Source of the DNA: Shewanella halotolerans
Lineage (GTDB): Bacteria; Pseudomonadota; Gammaproteobacteria; Enterobacterales; Shewanellaceae
Direction of reading: 5' to 3'
Assembly: GCF_019457535.1 (NCBI RefSeq)
Contig: NZ_CP080417.1
Span: 248,001-312,000 of the forward strand
Length of the DNA: 64,000 nucleotides
Shown one piece after another: positions 34,182-42,551 of this stretch (position 1 is its first letter; each line of letters opens with the position of its first letter). The position numbers were made by a program, and so were the translations under genes. A model generated the notes under the pieces. It was not told the DNA's origin and did not search any database. It saw only the letters and a program-made list of their open reading frames with translations.

Positions 34182-35528
34182 ATGAAATTGGTGTTTGTAC
34201 ATGGATGGAGTGTCACCAGTACCCAGACCTATGGCGAGTTGCCCCAGGCGCTGCTTAAGCTGGCCCCCGAGGCCTTGGCCCTGGATATTCAGCACATCTA
34301 TTTAGGGCGCTATATCAGCTTCAACGACGCGGTGACGCTTGAGGATCTCAGCATCGCCTTCGAGGCCGCCCGCCGCGCCGAACTGGGCGATGAGCCTTTC
34401 TCTGTGATAACGCACTCCACAGGTGGCCCCCTGATGCGCTACTGGCTGTGTCGCTATTACAAAGAGACTGAATCGGCGCCGCTGCAGCATCTGATAATGC
34501 TGGCGCCTGCCAATCACGGCTCGGCCTTGGCGCAGCTGGGTAAATCCAGGGTGAGCCGACTCAAAGCCTGGTTCGATGGTGTCGAGCCGGGTCAGCGCGT
34601 GCTGGATTGGTTGGAGCTGGGCAGCGACGGACAGCACCAACTCAACTTAAGCTGGCAGCAAAAGGATTGGTTAGGCGCCGGCGTCTATCCCTTCGTGCTC
34701 ACCGGAGAAACCATAGACGGTGCGCTTTACGACTATATGAACAGTTACACCGGCGAAGTAGGCTCCGACGGTGTGGTGCGGGTGTGCGCCGCCAACATGA
34801 ACTTTGTCTACGCCAAGCTGGCGCAGCAAGCTGGGCTTCAGTGTGAGAGCTTCGATGGTGAGTGTGCTGAGACTCTATCATTGACCCAATTGAGTCAGGC
34901 AGTTGATCCCTGCGTTCTCGGCATAGTGCCAAAGGCGAGTCATAGCAATCGCAAGATGGGGATCATGAACTCAGTGACCCAGAGAAATGCCGCTAACAAG
35001 CCTGTGGTCGCCGATATTCTCGATTGTCTGAGGGTAAAAGATCGCCAGGGGTATCGTAAGCTGAGAGAACAGATGGCGGTCAAGTCCGAGGCAAGTCGTA
35101 AACCACGCCGTTACTGCATGCTGGTGGTGCGGGTGTTCGATAATCTGGGTCACAGGGTGACCGACTTTGACTTTTATCTGTTGGCGGGTGATGAGTATCA
35201 CGCCTCGAAGTTACCCCGCGCCATGGTGCTGGATAAGCAGCGCAACAGCGTCAACGGCAACGTGATCACCTTCTACCTGGATGCCAACAAGCTTTCCAAG
35301 ATACGTGCGGGTAAGCTGGGGCTTAAACTGATCCCCAGGCCAGACGAGGGCTTTTGCCATTACAAGAGCGCCGAGTTTCGCTGCGAGCCTGAGCAGTTAA
35401 CCCAGCTGTTTGGCGCCGACCAGACCCTGATGCTGGATATTCAGCTCGAGCGCTATATCGCCCCCAATACCTTCAGCTTCGCCAAGATTGGCGACCCGGA
35501 GGATTTCAAAGGGATCTCCCCAGACTAG
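34182..35528 (+). CDS. Lipase-like alpha/beta hydrolase
   Basis: A 448-residue protein. LVFVHGWSVTSTQTYGELP gives the oxyanion-hole HG motif, and VITHSTGGPLMRYW the nucleophile Ser. LMLAPANHGSALAQLGKSR is typical of lipases and PGAP1/lecithin-type acyl hydrolases. The C-terminal 140 residues form a separate beta-rich region (RRYCMLVVRVFDNLGHRVTDFD) of unknown role. There is no signal peptide, so a cytoplasmic or non-classically exported enzyme is expected. AAAGGAG precedes the ATG. It is flanked by terminators and so forms its own unit. Confidence 0.8.
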   Translation: MKLVFVHGWSVTSTQTYGELPQALLKLAPEALALDIQHIYLGRYISFNDAVTLEDLSIAFEAARRAELGDEPFSVITHSTGGPLMRYWLCRYYKETESAPLQHLIMLAPANHGSALAQLGKSRVSRLKAWFDGVEPGQRVLDWLELGSDGQHQLNLSWQQKDWLGAGVYPFVLTGETIDGALYDYMNSYTGEVGSDGVVRVCAANMNFVYAKLAQQAGLQCESFDGECAETLSLTQLSQAVDPCVLGIVPKASHSNRKMGIMNSVTQRNAANKPVVADILDCLRVKDRQGYRKLREQMAVKSEASRKPRRYCMLVVRVFDNLGHRVTDFDFYLLAGDEYHASKLPRAMVLDKQRNSVNGNVITFYLDANKLSKIRAGKLGLKLIPRPDEGFCHYKSAEFRCEPEQLTQLFGADQTLMLDIQLERYIAPNTFSFAKIGDPEDFKGISPD

Positions 35529-35553
35529 TCGTCTGAGAAGAGATGTGGATAGC

Positions 35554-35583
35554 AAAAAGCGGAGCCCCAGGCTCCGCTTTTTT
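35554..35583 (+). terminator. Terminator between convergent hydrolase and cupin genes
   Basis: AAGCGGAGCC pairs perfectly with GGCTCCGCTT around CCA, flanked by an A-run on the left and a T-run on the right. It can serve both convergent genes. Confidence 0.88.
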
Positions 35584-35600
35584 AGGCATGGAGGCCGAGA

Positions 35601-36344
35601 TTACTTCTTGAAGAAGGCTTCGTTGGTGCCGTAGGGGCCTAAGTTTAGGTCGCGTTTACGGATGGCATCTACGCGGTCGAAGGCTTCTTCGGCAACGCGT
35701 AGGTTTTTCACGTCTTTACGCCAGTAGTATTTAAAGCCGTCGAAGTGGGCGTTGTTCGGATACCAATAGATCACGCCCAGGCCTTTTTCAGACATGATAG
35801 GCGTGTTGTGGATGGTGGCACCCGGAATGTAGAAGTATTGGCCAGTACCCAGCTTCTTAAATTGGTTGTCCGCCAGGGTTTGTCCCTCGCCGTTGACCAC
35901 GTAGTAACATTCAGGTTGACCGTGGAAGTGAGGTGCATGGTCTGACTTGCCACCATCGGTAATACCAATCACCACAGGGCTGTCAGATAGCTCTTTCCAG
36001 ATGTAACCAACGGGTGACTTAGTACGATCACAGTCTTTGACTTCCGAAATATTGCCATCGTCATCCAGGGTCTTACAGAAGCGCTGATCGGCGGCGATGC
36101 TGTCGTTGGCCTGGATGGTGGTGAAGTCGATCTTGCCCGCTTCCCAATCCGCAATATAGGCCTCAACTTCAGGGTTACTGCACTGCTCAGGCATAGTGTC
36201 CTGTGGTGAGTAAGGTGTGCTGTCGTAAGGCACTGGCGTCATCTGCTGAAATGGCAGCTGTGCATGATTGCATTGCGGGCCTTGAGCCACGGCTGTGGTT
36301 GAAGCCAGTGCGGCAACACCTAAGAGCATTTTTAGTTTCATCAT
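35601..36344 (-). CDS. Exported cupin, DMSP-lyase-like (module 1)
   Basis: A 247-residue protein with a signal peptide (MLLGVAALASTTAVAQ) and a cupin domain in the C-terminal half. Cupin motif 1 reads HFHGQPECYYVVNGEG, giving HxH and Glu metal ligands plus the Tyr pair; motif 2 is GQYFYIPGATIHNTP with a further His. The HxHx3ExYY pattern resembles DddL/DddQ-type DMSP lyases, which cleave DMSP to acrylate; other cupin activities remain possible. It is paralogous to the cupin at 42552. Its promoter has the same two-part signature as that of the flavoprotein at 39298, which links the two functionally. AGGA lies just upstream of two adjacent ATGs. Confidence 0.78.
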   Translation of the reverse strand: MMKLKMLLGVAALASTTAVAQGPQCNHAQLPFQQMTPVPYDSTPYSPQDTMPEQCSNPEVEAYIADWEAGKIDFTTIQANDSIAADQRFCKTLDDDGNISEVKDCDRTKSPVGYIWKELSDSPVVIGITDGGKSDHAPHFHGQPECYYVVNGEGQTLADNQFKKLGTGQYFYIPGATIHNTPIMSEKGLGVIYWYPNNAHFDGFKYYWRKDVKNLRVAEEAFDRVDAIRKRDLNLGPYGTNEAFFKK

Positions 36345-36436
36345 TCCTGTCCTATTTTTTTGCGGCCCTTGGGCCGCGCTATTTTGGGGGTAAATTTGTG
36401 TATGGACTAACGATAAAGTGATTAGTTTGTTGTAAA

Positions 36437-36498
36437 GGTGAAATGGATCACGTCACTTTTTTAACAGCAAACTTATTCGTGACTTGGCTCGCGAATAA
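36437..36498 (-). promoter_or_regulatory. Two-part control region of the module 1 cupin
   Basis: A CRP-like site GGTGA-N6-TCACG (36437-36452) is followed 20 bases further upstream by an inverted repeat TTATTCG-N12-CGAATAA (36473-36498). The same pair with the same 20-base gap lies upstream of the flavoprotein (40874-40935). The inverted repeat is a plausible operator for the TetR regulator encoded at 41147. The first site is 93 bases from the start codon. Confidence 0.65.
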
Positions 36499-36516
36499 TC
36501 TTACCTATCGCAGGTC

Positions 36517-37581
36517 TCATAGCGAAAATTGCATGCTCAGCTGGGCATAGTTGGAGGCGCCTTTTGGGCGCGGAGCCGCGGCATCTCTATTGGCGTCATC
36601 AATCTCATAGCGTCCGAGTTCGACGCCGACACTGAGTGCCGGTGTGAGATCGGTAAACAGGTTGATGCCCCAATGATGACGATCCGTCTGCTCTATTTGG
36701 GTCGTGGTACGGCCGTAGAAGAGGGTCGAGCGGCTGCGCTCGGTCCAGAAGTGGCGATAGGCAAACATGCCCGACAGCGAGGTCTCGATCTCGCCATCGA
36801 AGATATCCTTGGCTGCATCCGTGCCCACATAACGTCCCAGATTGCCATAGTGCAGTTGCAGGCGCAGGTCGTCGCGGCCAAAAGTGAATAGTTTGGCGCC
36901 CACAGAGAGCCCCGCGCCCCATTGATGGCTGCCGTCGGGGTCGAGATAGCGGATCAGGCTAGATAGTGAAACGTTGCCCCAATCCCCCTCTAGGTTATAT
37001 CTGATGATGGCATCGGGCAGATAGTCGTTACTGGTGTCTATCCATTGCATCTGCCCTTGGTTATCAGGGCTGCTGGTGCCGTAGGTGTAAGGGTTTTCCA
37101 AGGCAAACTGCCAGTGGGCCGTGCTGAAAAGGAACTGTGCCTGTCTGACCATGGCTTGGCCAACTAAGGGGCCGCCGAGATCGGCGGTTTCAGCAAAGCT
37201 GGAGGTGTTGACCAGGGTCGACCAGGTTTGCCCGGCGGTAAAGCCTTCGTACTGAATGAAGGCGTGCCTGAGTCTTGGAGCATAAGAGTTGGAGATGATG
37301 GGATTACCCTGGGCGGAGCCTACAAAGTCTATCTCGGCGAAGCCGAGGATCTGTTCATGTTCGAGTCTGATATTGAAGCGGCTCTCCTGAGCGCTAAATT
37401 GGGTACGTTTAGCCGACGGAACCACCTGGCCGCTACCGGCCCAACTGTGCTGAAAGGCAATATTACCGTCGACATAGCGTGCATTGGCCTTGAGAAATCC
37501 ACCCAACTCTATGCTGGTGGCATGAGCCGTTATGGCTAGGGAACTGAGGCAGATGAGGGCACAGCTTAGGTATGTTTTCAT
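36517..37581 (-). CDS. DcaP-like outer-membrane porin (module 1)
   Basis: A 354-residue beta-barrel protein with a signal peptide (MKTYLSCALICLSSLAITAHA). The mature start SIELGGFLKANARYVDGN, then TQFSAQESRFNIRLEHE, RLRHAFIQYEGFTAGQTWS and a C-terminal YAQLSMQFSL place it with the DcaP family of trimeric porins, which take up dicarboxylic or other organic acids. That fits an organic-acid substrate for this module. The ATG at 37581 begins the signal peptide; an in-frame ATG at 37629 lies inside the preceding terminator. It is separated from the upstream porin gene by that terminator, so its expression may be partly independent. Confidence 0.8.
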   Translation of the reverse strand: MKTYLSCALICLSSLAITAHATSIELGGFLKANARYVDGNIAFQHSWAGSGQVVPSAKRTQFSAQESRFNIRLEHEQILGFAEIDFVGSAQGNPIISNSYAPRLRHAFIQYEGFTAGQTWSTLVNTSSFAETADLGGPLVGQAMVRQAQFLFSTAHWQFALENPYTYGTSSPDNQGQMQWIDTSNDYLPDAIIRYNLEGDWGNVSLSSLIRYLDPDGSHQWGAGLSVGAKLFTFGRDDLRLQLHYGNLGRYVGTDAAKDIFDGEIETSLSGMFAYRHFWTERSRSTLFYGRTTTQIEQTDRHHWGINLFTDLTPALSVGVELGRYEIDDANRDAAAPRPKGASNYAQLSMQFSL

Positions 37582-37613
37582 AGTCTTGGTGTTGATTGAT
37601 ACAGAGGGAAATG

Positions 37614-37637
37614 AAAAAAGCCCTATCAAATAGGGCC
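37614..37637 (-). terminator. Terminator after the module 1 outer-membrane protein
   Basis: GCCCTA and TAGGGC (37620-37625, 37631-37636) pair around TCAAA; the A-run 37614-37619 gives a U-run on the minus strand. It separates the 37749 gene from the DcaP-like porin gene. Confidence 0.72.
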
Positions 37638-37748
37638 AGATTTAAAATGCGTTAGCGCTTGGGGAGCCGCATCGAATCTCAATAAAGGGAAAAAAGACAG
37701 AAACCGGGTGAGAGCGAGCCGATTTCTGCTGGGCACTTAGGTTGCTCC

Positions 37749-38885
37749 TTAGAAGTAGTAACCGAAGTTGATGTTGACCCGTTTGTCCCAGTCGTTGCCG
37801 ACCTCTGGGAGGCCCACATGGTCGTTGTTGGCGGTAGAGAAGGTCATGTTCTTACCCATGACGAAATCGACCATGGTGTAAGTTGGGCCTGCCGCAATGG
37901 CACAGCCGGTGACGTTTTGCATGCTGTTGTCATAGCTGTTGTCGGCGACATCCGGGGTCATCACGCCAAAGTCGTTGTAGCACTTCACGCTACCCCAGTC
38001 GGTGTTGAAGGTCTTGGCGATGTTGGCGCTGTAGGCCTGGCCCTTGGAGGCGATCTCATACTGCCAGCTCACCACAGAGACACCTATCTTGTTGGGATCT
38101 ACGGCGTTGGCTGCGTCATATTCATACTGCATCGCCTGTAGCTGAAGGTTCCAGCCCTTGTAGCTGCTGTCCAGGTGCAGGGCCACGGCATAGCGGTCGC
38201 CGTTGTTGCCCGTTTTGCTGTTGTAGATCTGACCATATTGCACTGAGCCACCTAGCGTCGTCGAGCCGCCTTCATGCTCCAGGGTATAGGTTTGGCGCAC
38301 GTTGAACTGGTTGGTCTCTTCGTTGTGATATTCGGTGCCGTTGATGGTGCCTGTGTAGAGATCGGTGGCGTAGCGCTTGTTCTCTGTCGGGCCGTACTCA
38401 GGGTTCTTGTAAAAGGCCAGATCTGTGTGCCAGCCATTTTTCTCATACACGGCCTTGATACCCACATCATGATCATCTTCGAAGCCTAGGTAGTAAGGGA
38501 TGCCGAACCACCAGCTGTTAGAGATGAAGTCGCGGTTACCAAAAGGCACCTTGTTGATACCGAACTGTAATTGCCAGTCTGGGTCGATGTTGTAGTAGCC
38601 ATAGCCATATTTGATATAGTCTGTGCTTGAGGTGAAGCGGTATTCTGCCGCCAGGCCCCAGTCACCTTTCTTGCCGTTAAACTTGATGGCGGCCATATCG
38701 AAGGTCAGGTCGCCGCCCTTGTCTTTAGAGGCCTCGCTATAGTCTTTGTAACCATAGTTAACGCGTACCGCGCCGCCGACATTGATGCCATCTTCTTGCT
38801 CCTGGGCATACGCCGTAGAAGCTGAGAGGGCGATCGCGGTGGCGACCATAGACAACATAAATTGAGTGGTCTTTTTCATCATCAT
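37749..38885 (-). CDS. Outer-membrane porin-like protein (module 1)
   Basis: A 378-residue protein with a signal peptide (MKKTTQFMLSMVATAIALSASTAYAQ). The mature part is a beta-barrel: INVGGAVRVNYGYKDYSE, MAAIKFNGKKGDWGLAAEYRF, YYNIDPDWQLQFGINKVPFG and a C-terminal VNINFGYYF. It resembles phosphate-selective or carbohydrate-type porins in a general way, without a firm family. Two Cys (VKCYNDFG, VTGCAIA) in the mature part may form a disulfide. It follows the tetraheme cytochrome gene by 38 bases in the same orientation, so it is likely in the same operon and may bring substrate to the periplasmic reductase. Confidence 0.8.
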   Translation of the reverse strand: MMMKKTTQFMLSMVATAIALSASTAYAQEQEDGINVGGAVRVNYGYKDYSEASKDKGGDLTFDMAAIKFNGKKGDWGLAAEYRFTSSTDYIKYGYGYYNIDPDWQLQFGINKVPFGNRDFISNSWWFGIPYYLGFEDDHDVGIKAVYEKNGWHTDLAFYKNPEYGPTENKRYATDLYTGTINGTEYHNEETNQFNVRQTYTLEHEGGSTTLGGSVQYGQIYNSKTGNNGDRYAVALHLDSSYKGWNLQLQAMQYEYDAANAVDPNKIGVSVVSWQYEIASKGQAYSANIAKTFNTDWGSVKCYNDFGVMTPDVADNSYDNSMQNVTGCAIAAGPTYTMVDFVMGKNMTFSTANNDHVGLPEVGNDWDKRVNINFGYYF

Positions 38886-38923
38886 TACCTATTAGTATTT
38901 TTAAGTATTTACTTCAGAAATCG

Positions 38924-39292
38924 TTACATCTCACCAAACCAGGTGCGGTGGCACTCTGCGCACACCGGAGCCTTCTTCTCATGCTCGCCATGACAGGCCA
39001 GGCAGCTCGCGCCTTGGTTATAGTGCAGAGACTTATGTGGATGGGCCTCTGGGATGGCCAGCATGCTTTCGTCTACTGGGATGCTGTTGATCTCGCCATG
39101 ACACTCGACGCAGGCGCTGTCGGTGGCGTTCTTCTTGCCCGAACCCTGATGACAGCCTTGGCAGCCATCCTGATAGATAAACTCGTGGTTGGTGCGTCCC
39201 TGGGTCTTGCCCTTCATCTTGACGAGCTCGCCCGCGTAGACGCCCGAAGAGAGTGCTAGCCCGAGTAGGAGGGTTACAATAAATTTGTTCAT
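38924..39292 (-). CDS. Periplasmic tetraheme cytochrome c (module 1)
   Basis: A 122-residue exported cytochrome. The signal peptide MNKFIVTLLLGLALSSGVYA is followed by four CxxCH haem motifs: CQGCH, CVECH, CLACH and CAECH. Size and spacing match the tetraheme domain of Shewanella flavocytochrome c fumarate reductase, here as a separate polypeptide. It lies 5 bases after the flavoprotein gene. Its expected role is to receive electrons from an inner-membrane quinol dehydrogenase (CymA in Shewanella) and pass them to the flavoprotein. Confidence 0.92.
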   Translation of the reverse strand: MNKFIVTLLLGLALSSGVYAGELVKMKGKTQGRTNHEFIYQDGCQGCHQGSGKKNATDSACVECHGEINSIPVDESMLAIPEAHPHKSLHYNQGASCLACHGEHEKKAPVCAECHRTWFGEM

Positions 39293-39297
39293 AGTGA

Positions 39298-40815
39298 TTA
39301 AGCCTGCGCGTCAGATTTGATGGTTTCAGAGACGACGATTCCCATCGCCAAACATTCGAGACAAGAGGTTGAGCTGAGTCTGGCCTCGCCGTGAATGCCA
39401 CCCGTGACCTCTCCTATGGCGTAGAGCTTCTTGATGGGCGACATGGAGCGGCCATCGATAACCCTGGCGGCAAGATCGGTCTTCAGACCGCCCATGCAGT
39501 AGTGCACTTTTGGCCAAATACGAGAGACCACAAAGGGGCCGGTGAGAACTTCGGCCGTGTCCATCTTACGGTTGAACAGCGGGTCCTTACGGGCGCTGAC
39601 GTGGCCGTTGTATTCGTTGATGGTGCGTTTTAGCTCGGCGGCTGGAATGTTAAACTTGCTGGCTATCTCATCGAGGCTGTCTAGTTTCCAGGCCATCTTG
39701 TCGCGCAGCGCACGCACCACACGGTCATCGTCTTTGTATTTCTCGTAGTTGAACAACACTATTGGGTAGGCTGGGCTGTTGTCTGGGTAGCGGTTCTTCA
39801 TGATGGCTTCGGAGCAGGTCTTGCGATCTGCACGCTCGTCCATGAAACGCTTACCATTGAGGACGCTGATGGCCGCGCCCTGGTGCCAGCCGATAGAGAG
39901 CAGGGCGTTTGACCAGCCAAATCCGCCCTCGTCCGGGGAGCCCCAGTGACCCGTCTGGATCAGGTTCATGTGCACGGGCAGGGCGCCGTGTGCCATGGCG
40001 GTGAGGGTTACCTCGCCGGTGGCGCCAAGGGCATTGGTGCAGTCAAGTGTCGGGTCCAGCGAAGGGTCGACCACCTCCCTGAGTTTCATGTTACGGGCGA
40101 AACCACCATTGGCCAGGATGACCGCCTTGTTAGCCTTGATGTAAATCGTGCTGCCTGTGGTGATGTCGGGGAAGTGGTAGTTCTTACGCACCTTGACGCC
40201 GACGATCTCTTGACCGTCCATGATGAAGTCTTCGATGTAATGTTGTAGACGGTATTCGACCCCTTCTCTGACACCCGCCTCGTACAGCTTGGTGGTGATG
40301 TCGCCACCCGTGCCGTGTTGAGTGCGTATGGCGCGGGCCTTGTTATGGCCGCCGACTTGAATGTTAAAGCTGTCGCGAAATTTTACGCCCGTGCCGATAC
40401 ATAGCTCGTAGGCATCTAAGGCTCTATTGGCGATCTGGCGCAGCGCCGCCTCATTTTGCATGCCGCGACCCGAGATGATCTGATCTTTGACCAGCTCTTC
40501 TGGTGAGTCATCTTCGATGCCCTGGGCCAGTTGAATGGGATTCTTGGGAATGGCTAGCCAGCCGCCGTTGATCGCCGAGTTACCGCCGATGACCTGCATC
40601 TTCTCGAGTACCAATACGGATTTAATACCTTGACGCTTGGTGTTGAGGGCGGCAGAGAGTCCGGCGAAGCCTGAACCGACTATTATGACATCATGAGACT
40701 CGTCCCATTTAATCGCTTGGCACTCTTTGGCCAGGCTGGTGCTGGGGAGCGCGGCGGCCATGCCACCTATGGCAGCACCCGCACTAAGCTTTAAAAAATT
40801 TCTTCTGTTGTGCAT
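39298..40815 (-). CDS. Tat-exported FAD-dependent reductase, fumarate/urocanate reductase type (module 1)
   Basis: A 505-residue flavoprotein with a Tat signal (MHNRRNFLKLSAGAA). VIIVGSGFAGLSAALN binds the FAD ADP moiety. The fold matches the flavin domain of fumarate reductase FccA. Catalytic-type residues are present: Arg in FMDERADRKTCSEAI (proton donor position), His in VHYCMGG, and Arg in GGIHGEARLSS (carboxylate binding). The segment IQTGHWGSPD has His where fumarate reductase has a second carboxylate ligand, but its surroundings differ, so the substrate need not be a dicarboxylate. No covalent-FMN domain or haem motifs. It is first in the operon (flavoprotein, cytochrome, porin) and is divergent from a TetR gene. 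Confidence 0.87.
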   Translation of the reverse strand: MHNRRNFLKLSAGAAIGGMAAALPSTSLAKECQAIKWDESHDVIIVGSGFAGLSAALNTKRQGIKSVLVLEKMQVIGGNSAINGGWLAIPKNPIQLAQGIEDDSPEELVKDQIISGRGMQNEAALRQIANRALDAYELCIGTGVKFRDSFNIQVGGHNKARAIRTQHGTGGDITTKLYEAGVREGVEYRLQHYIEDFIMDGQEIVGVKVRKNYHFPDITTGSTIYIKANKAVILANGGFARNMKLREVVDPSLDPTLDCTNALGATGEVTLTAMAHGALPVHMNLIQTGHWGSPDEGGFGWSNALLSIGWHQGAAISVLNGKRFMDERADRKTCSEAIMKNRYPDNSPAYPIVLFNYEKYKDDDRVVRALRDKMAWKLDSLDEIASKFNIPAAELKRTINEYNGHVSARKDPLFNRKMDTAEVLTGPFVVSRIWPKVHYCMGGLKTDLAARVIDGRSMSPIKKLYAIGEVTGGIHGEARLSSTSCLECLAMGIVVSETIKSDAQA

Positions 40816-40873
40816 CTAAAGTGTCCTCTGTCTCTGTATGCAGGCAAAGATAGAGGTTCTGTGGAGGGCTAAA

Positions 40874-40935
40874 GTTGAACTAAGTCACGGCGTTTTCTGG
40901 GTGGCAAACTTATTCGTGAACCATGTCCCGAATAA
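40874..40935 (-). promoter_or_regulatory. Two-part control region of the module 1 flavoprotein operon
   Basis: GTTGA-N6-TCACG (40874-40889) and the inverted repeat TTATTCG-N12-CGAATAA (40910-40935) lie 20 bases apart, as at 36437-36498. The 16 bases GCAAACTTATTCGTGA are identical in the two places. This sits in the 331-base gap 40816-41146 between the flavoprotein and the divergent TetR gene, so one operator could serve both. The rest of that gap shows no gene. Confidence 0.65.
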
Positions 40936-41146
40936 TTTTTCTGAAATGTTTCTATATGGTCGAAAAGTTGGCGTAAGTGTATACGGGGTGAATATTCCTG
41001 GGTGAATGTTTGTTTGACGTAATTCACAAAGCGGTGCAATAAAGACCTCATTGCGTGAGGTCAGTCCCGATTAAATCGGCGTTCGCTGTAATTCAAAATC
41101 AAAATCAGCACATACTCTCGGCTTCTCTATGATTAAGGTATAAACG

Positions 41147-41932
41147 ATGAAATGTCCCACTGAAACCTTGCCCATGATGCGTTGCAATCAGATATTGGAT
41201 GCCGCCGAGCGGCTCATCGAGTCTCAGGGGATCGTCTCGTTCAAGTTCTCTCAGTTGGCCAAAGAGGTGGGGTGTTCCACCGGGACCCTGTATAAGTTTT
41301 TCGAGCGTAAAGAAGATGTGTTGGTGTGTTTGTTTTTACGCAGCGCCACCTCGAATCATCTGCCGATTTTTATCGATAAGCATCCGGAGCTGAGCGAGTT
41401 GGAGAAAGTGCTCCTGCCTGTATTGTTCACCTTCGAAACCATCAGCCGCAGCAAGAGTTTCTTCACCCTACGTTCGGTCTCGGTTAACACCATGGTGTGG
41501 CAGCTGGCCAGCGATGAGAAAGTGGAGCGCTTTAAGAAACGCATCAACGCCTTCTGGGGCTGGTTTACCAACTCGCTCCATGCAGCCGTGGAGCAGGGAG
41601 AGTTACAGGCCACACCGCTACAGATCAAAGAGTTGGTGCAGGGGCTAACCTTCTATCTAACCGGTTCATTGACTCAGTTTGAGAGTCAATTAATCGCGCC
41701 CGAGTATCTGTCTAACCGGCGAGAAACCTGTTACCGCCATCTGGCCAAGTTGATGGGGCAGTACAAGTGGAACCAAGCATTAACCCCTGAGCTGTTCGAT
41801 AGTCTCGAGGCGAGAACCAAGGCATTTTTTGACCAACATTACCGCGACCATATGACCTGCGCGGCCTGCAGTGCCCTATCTGGCGTAAATCTGAAAGATC
41901 GCCCTGCCTGCGTCAGACAGGCTTATCAATAA
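41147..41932 (+). CDS. TetR-family regulator with Cys-rich C-terminus (module 1)
   Basis: A 261-residue TetR-type regulator. The DNA-binding domain is clear: ILDAAERLIESQGIVSFKF, then LAKEVGCSTGTLYKFFERKEDVLVCLF. The C-terminal ligand domain ends in MTCAACSALSGVNL with one more Cys in PACVRQ. Cys3, Cys13, the HTH Cys and the C-terminal CxxC are shared with the second TetR at 45376. Such cysteines could sense redox state, metal or an electrophile such as an enoate; that is speculative. It is divergent from the flavoprotein operon, and the shared inverted repeat TTATTCG-N12-CGAATAA is the natural candidate operator. Confidence 0.85.
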   Translation: MKCPTETLPMMRCNQILDAAERLIESQGIVSFKFSQLAKEVGCSTGTLYKFFERKEDVLVCLFLRSATSNHLPIFIDKHPELSELEKVLLPVLFTFETISRSKSFFTLRSVSVNTMVWQLASDEKVERFKKRINAFWGWFTNSLHAAVEQGELQATPLQIKELVQGLTFYLTGSLTQFESQLIAPEYLSNRRETCYRHLAKLMGQYKWNQALTPELFDSLEARTKAFFDQHYRDHMTCAACSALSGVNLKDRPACVRQAYQ

Positions 41933-41957
41933 AAAGCCCTCGATAGGGTCGAGGGCT
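41931..41957 (-). terminator. Terminator after the module 2 operon
   Basis: AGCCCTCGA and TCGAGGGCT (41935-41943, 41949-41957) form a perfect 9-bp stem. The A-run at 41931-41935 is a U-run for minus-strand transcription, so it ends the operon whose last gene is DUF3299. It overlaps the end of the convergent TetR gene. Confidence 0.75.
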
Positions 41958-42037
41958 GGGCCTAAGTTTGTCGGTGTGATTTGATGAGCAATAGTGTGGC
42001 CCTAAAGCTGACTAAGTTAATCTCTACAGCGAATAAC

Positions 42038-42493
42038 TTAGTGGGAATGAATTGATTCCGCTGGGGCGACTTTGACCGGATAGGGAATGGCTTCATCGCC
42101 CTGAATGAAGTAACCCGTTTGTGCGAAGGCATTCTTTTCTGACCGCACCGAGAGTCTGCCGGAGATGTAGACAGGTTGCTCAATTTCTGGAAGTGCTACG
42201 GGTCGCTCAAACGTAACGTGAATCAACTGATTAGGGCCCGGTGGTGGTCTGTGGATACAGGCGCCCTGTCGCGGCGACAAGAGAAAGTCCCGTGTTTGTC
42301 CGTCGAGTGCATCCAATGGGATGACGAAGCCGGGAATGACCACACGTTTACCATCGAGTGCCTGGTTTATGTTGATTTCAGCCGGAAGCTTAGCCGGCCC
42401 GGGGGCCAAGCTATTCCAGAGAATCGCCTGCGGTTCATCGGCAAAAATATTGCCGCTAAGTAGTAAGCCGAAGATTAAGATGTATTTATTCAT
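42038..42493 (-). CDS. DUF3299 exported protein (module 2)
   Basis: A 151-residue protein with a signal peptide (MNKYILIFGLLLSGNIFA). The mature part matches DUF3299: GKRVVIPGFVIPLDALDG, then GACIHRPPPGPNQLIHV, then PVYISGRLSV. The single conserved Cys next to His (CIH) and the Pro-rich motif are family hallmarks. Function unknown; members are periplasmic. It is the last gene of module 2, 58 bases after the cupin with a strong stem-loop in the gap. Confidence 0.82.
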   Translation of the reverse strand: MNKYILIFGLLLSGNIFADEPQAILWNSLAPGPAKLPAEININQALDGKRVVIPGFVIPLDALDGQTRDFLLSPRQGACIHRPPPGPNQLIHVTFERPVALPEIEQPVYISGRLSVRSEKNAFAQTGYFIQGDEAIPYPVKVAPAESIHSH

Positions 42494-42500
42494 AATGATT

Positions 42501-42527
42501 TAAGGGGCCGGTATTAACGGCCCCTTA
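42501..42527 (-). other. Intercistronic stem-loop, cupin to DUF3299
   Basis: TAAGGGGCCG and CGGCCCCTTA form a perfect 10-bp stem with a 7-base loop between the cupin stop and the DUF3299 start. There is no U-run. It is likely to reduce or separate expression of the last gene, or to stabilise the upstream mRNA. Confidence 0.6.
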
Positions 42528-42551
42528 CTCTGGCCAAATGGCGACTAAGCG

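Noticed and set aside
40869..41051. 60-codon minus-strand open frame in the flavoprotein/TetR gap
   Set aside because: It covers the regulatory motifs and has no ribosome binding site or recognisable features.
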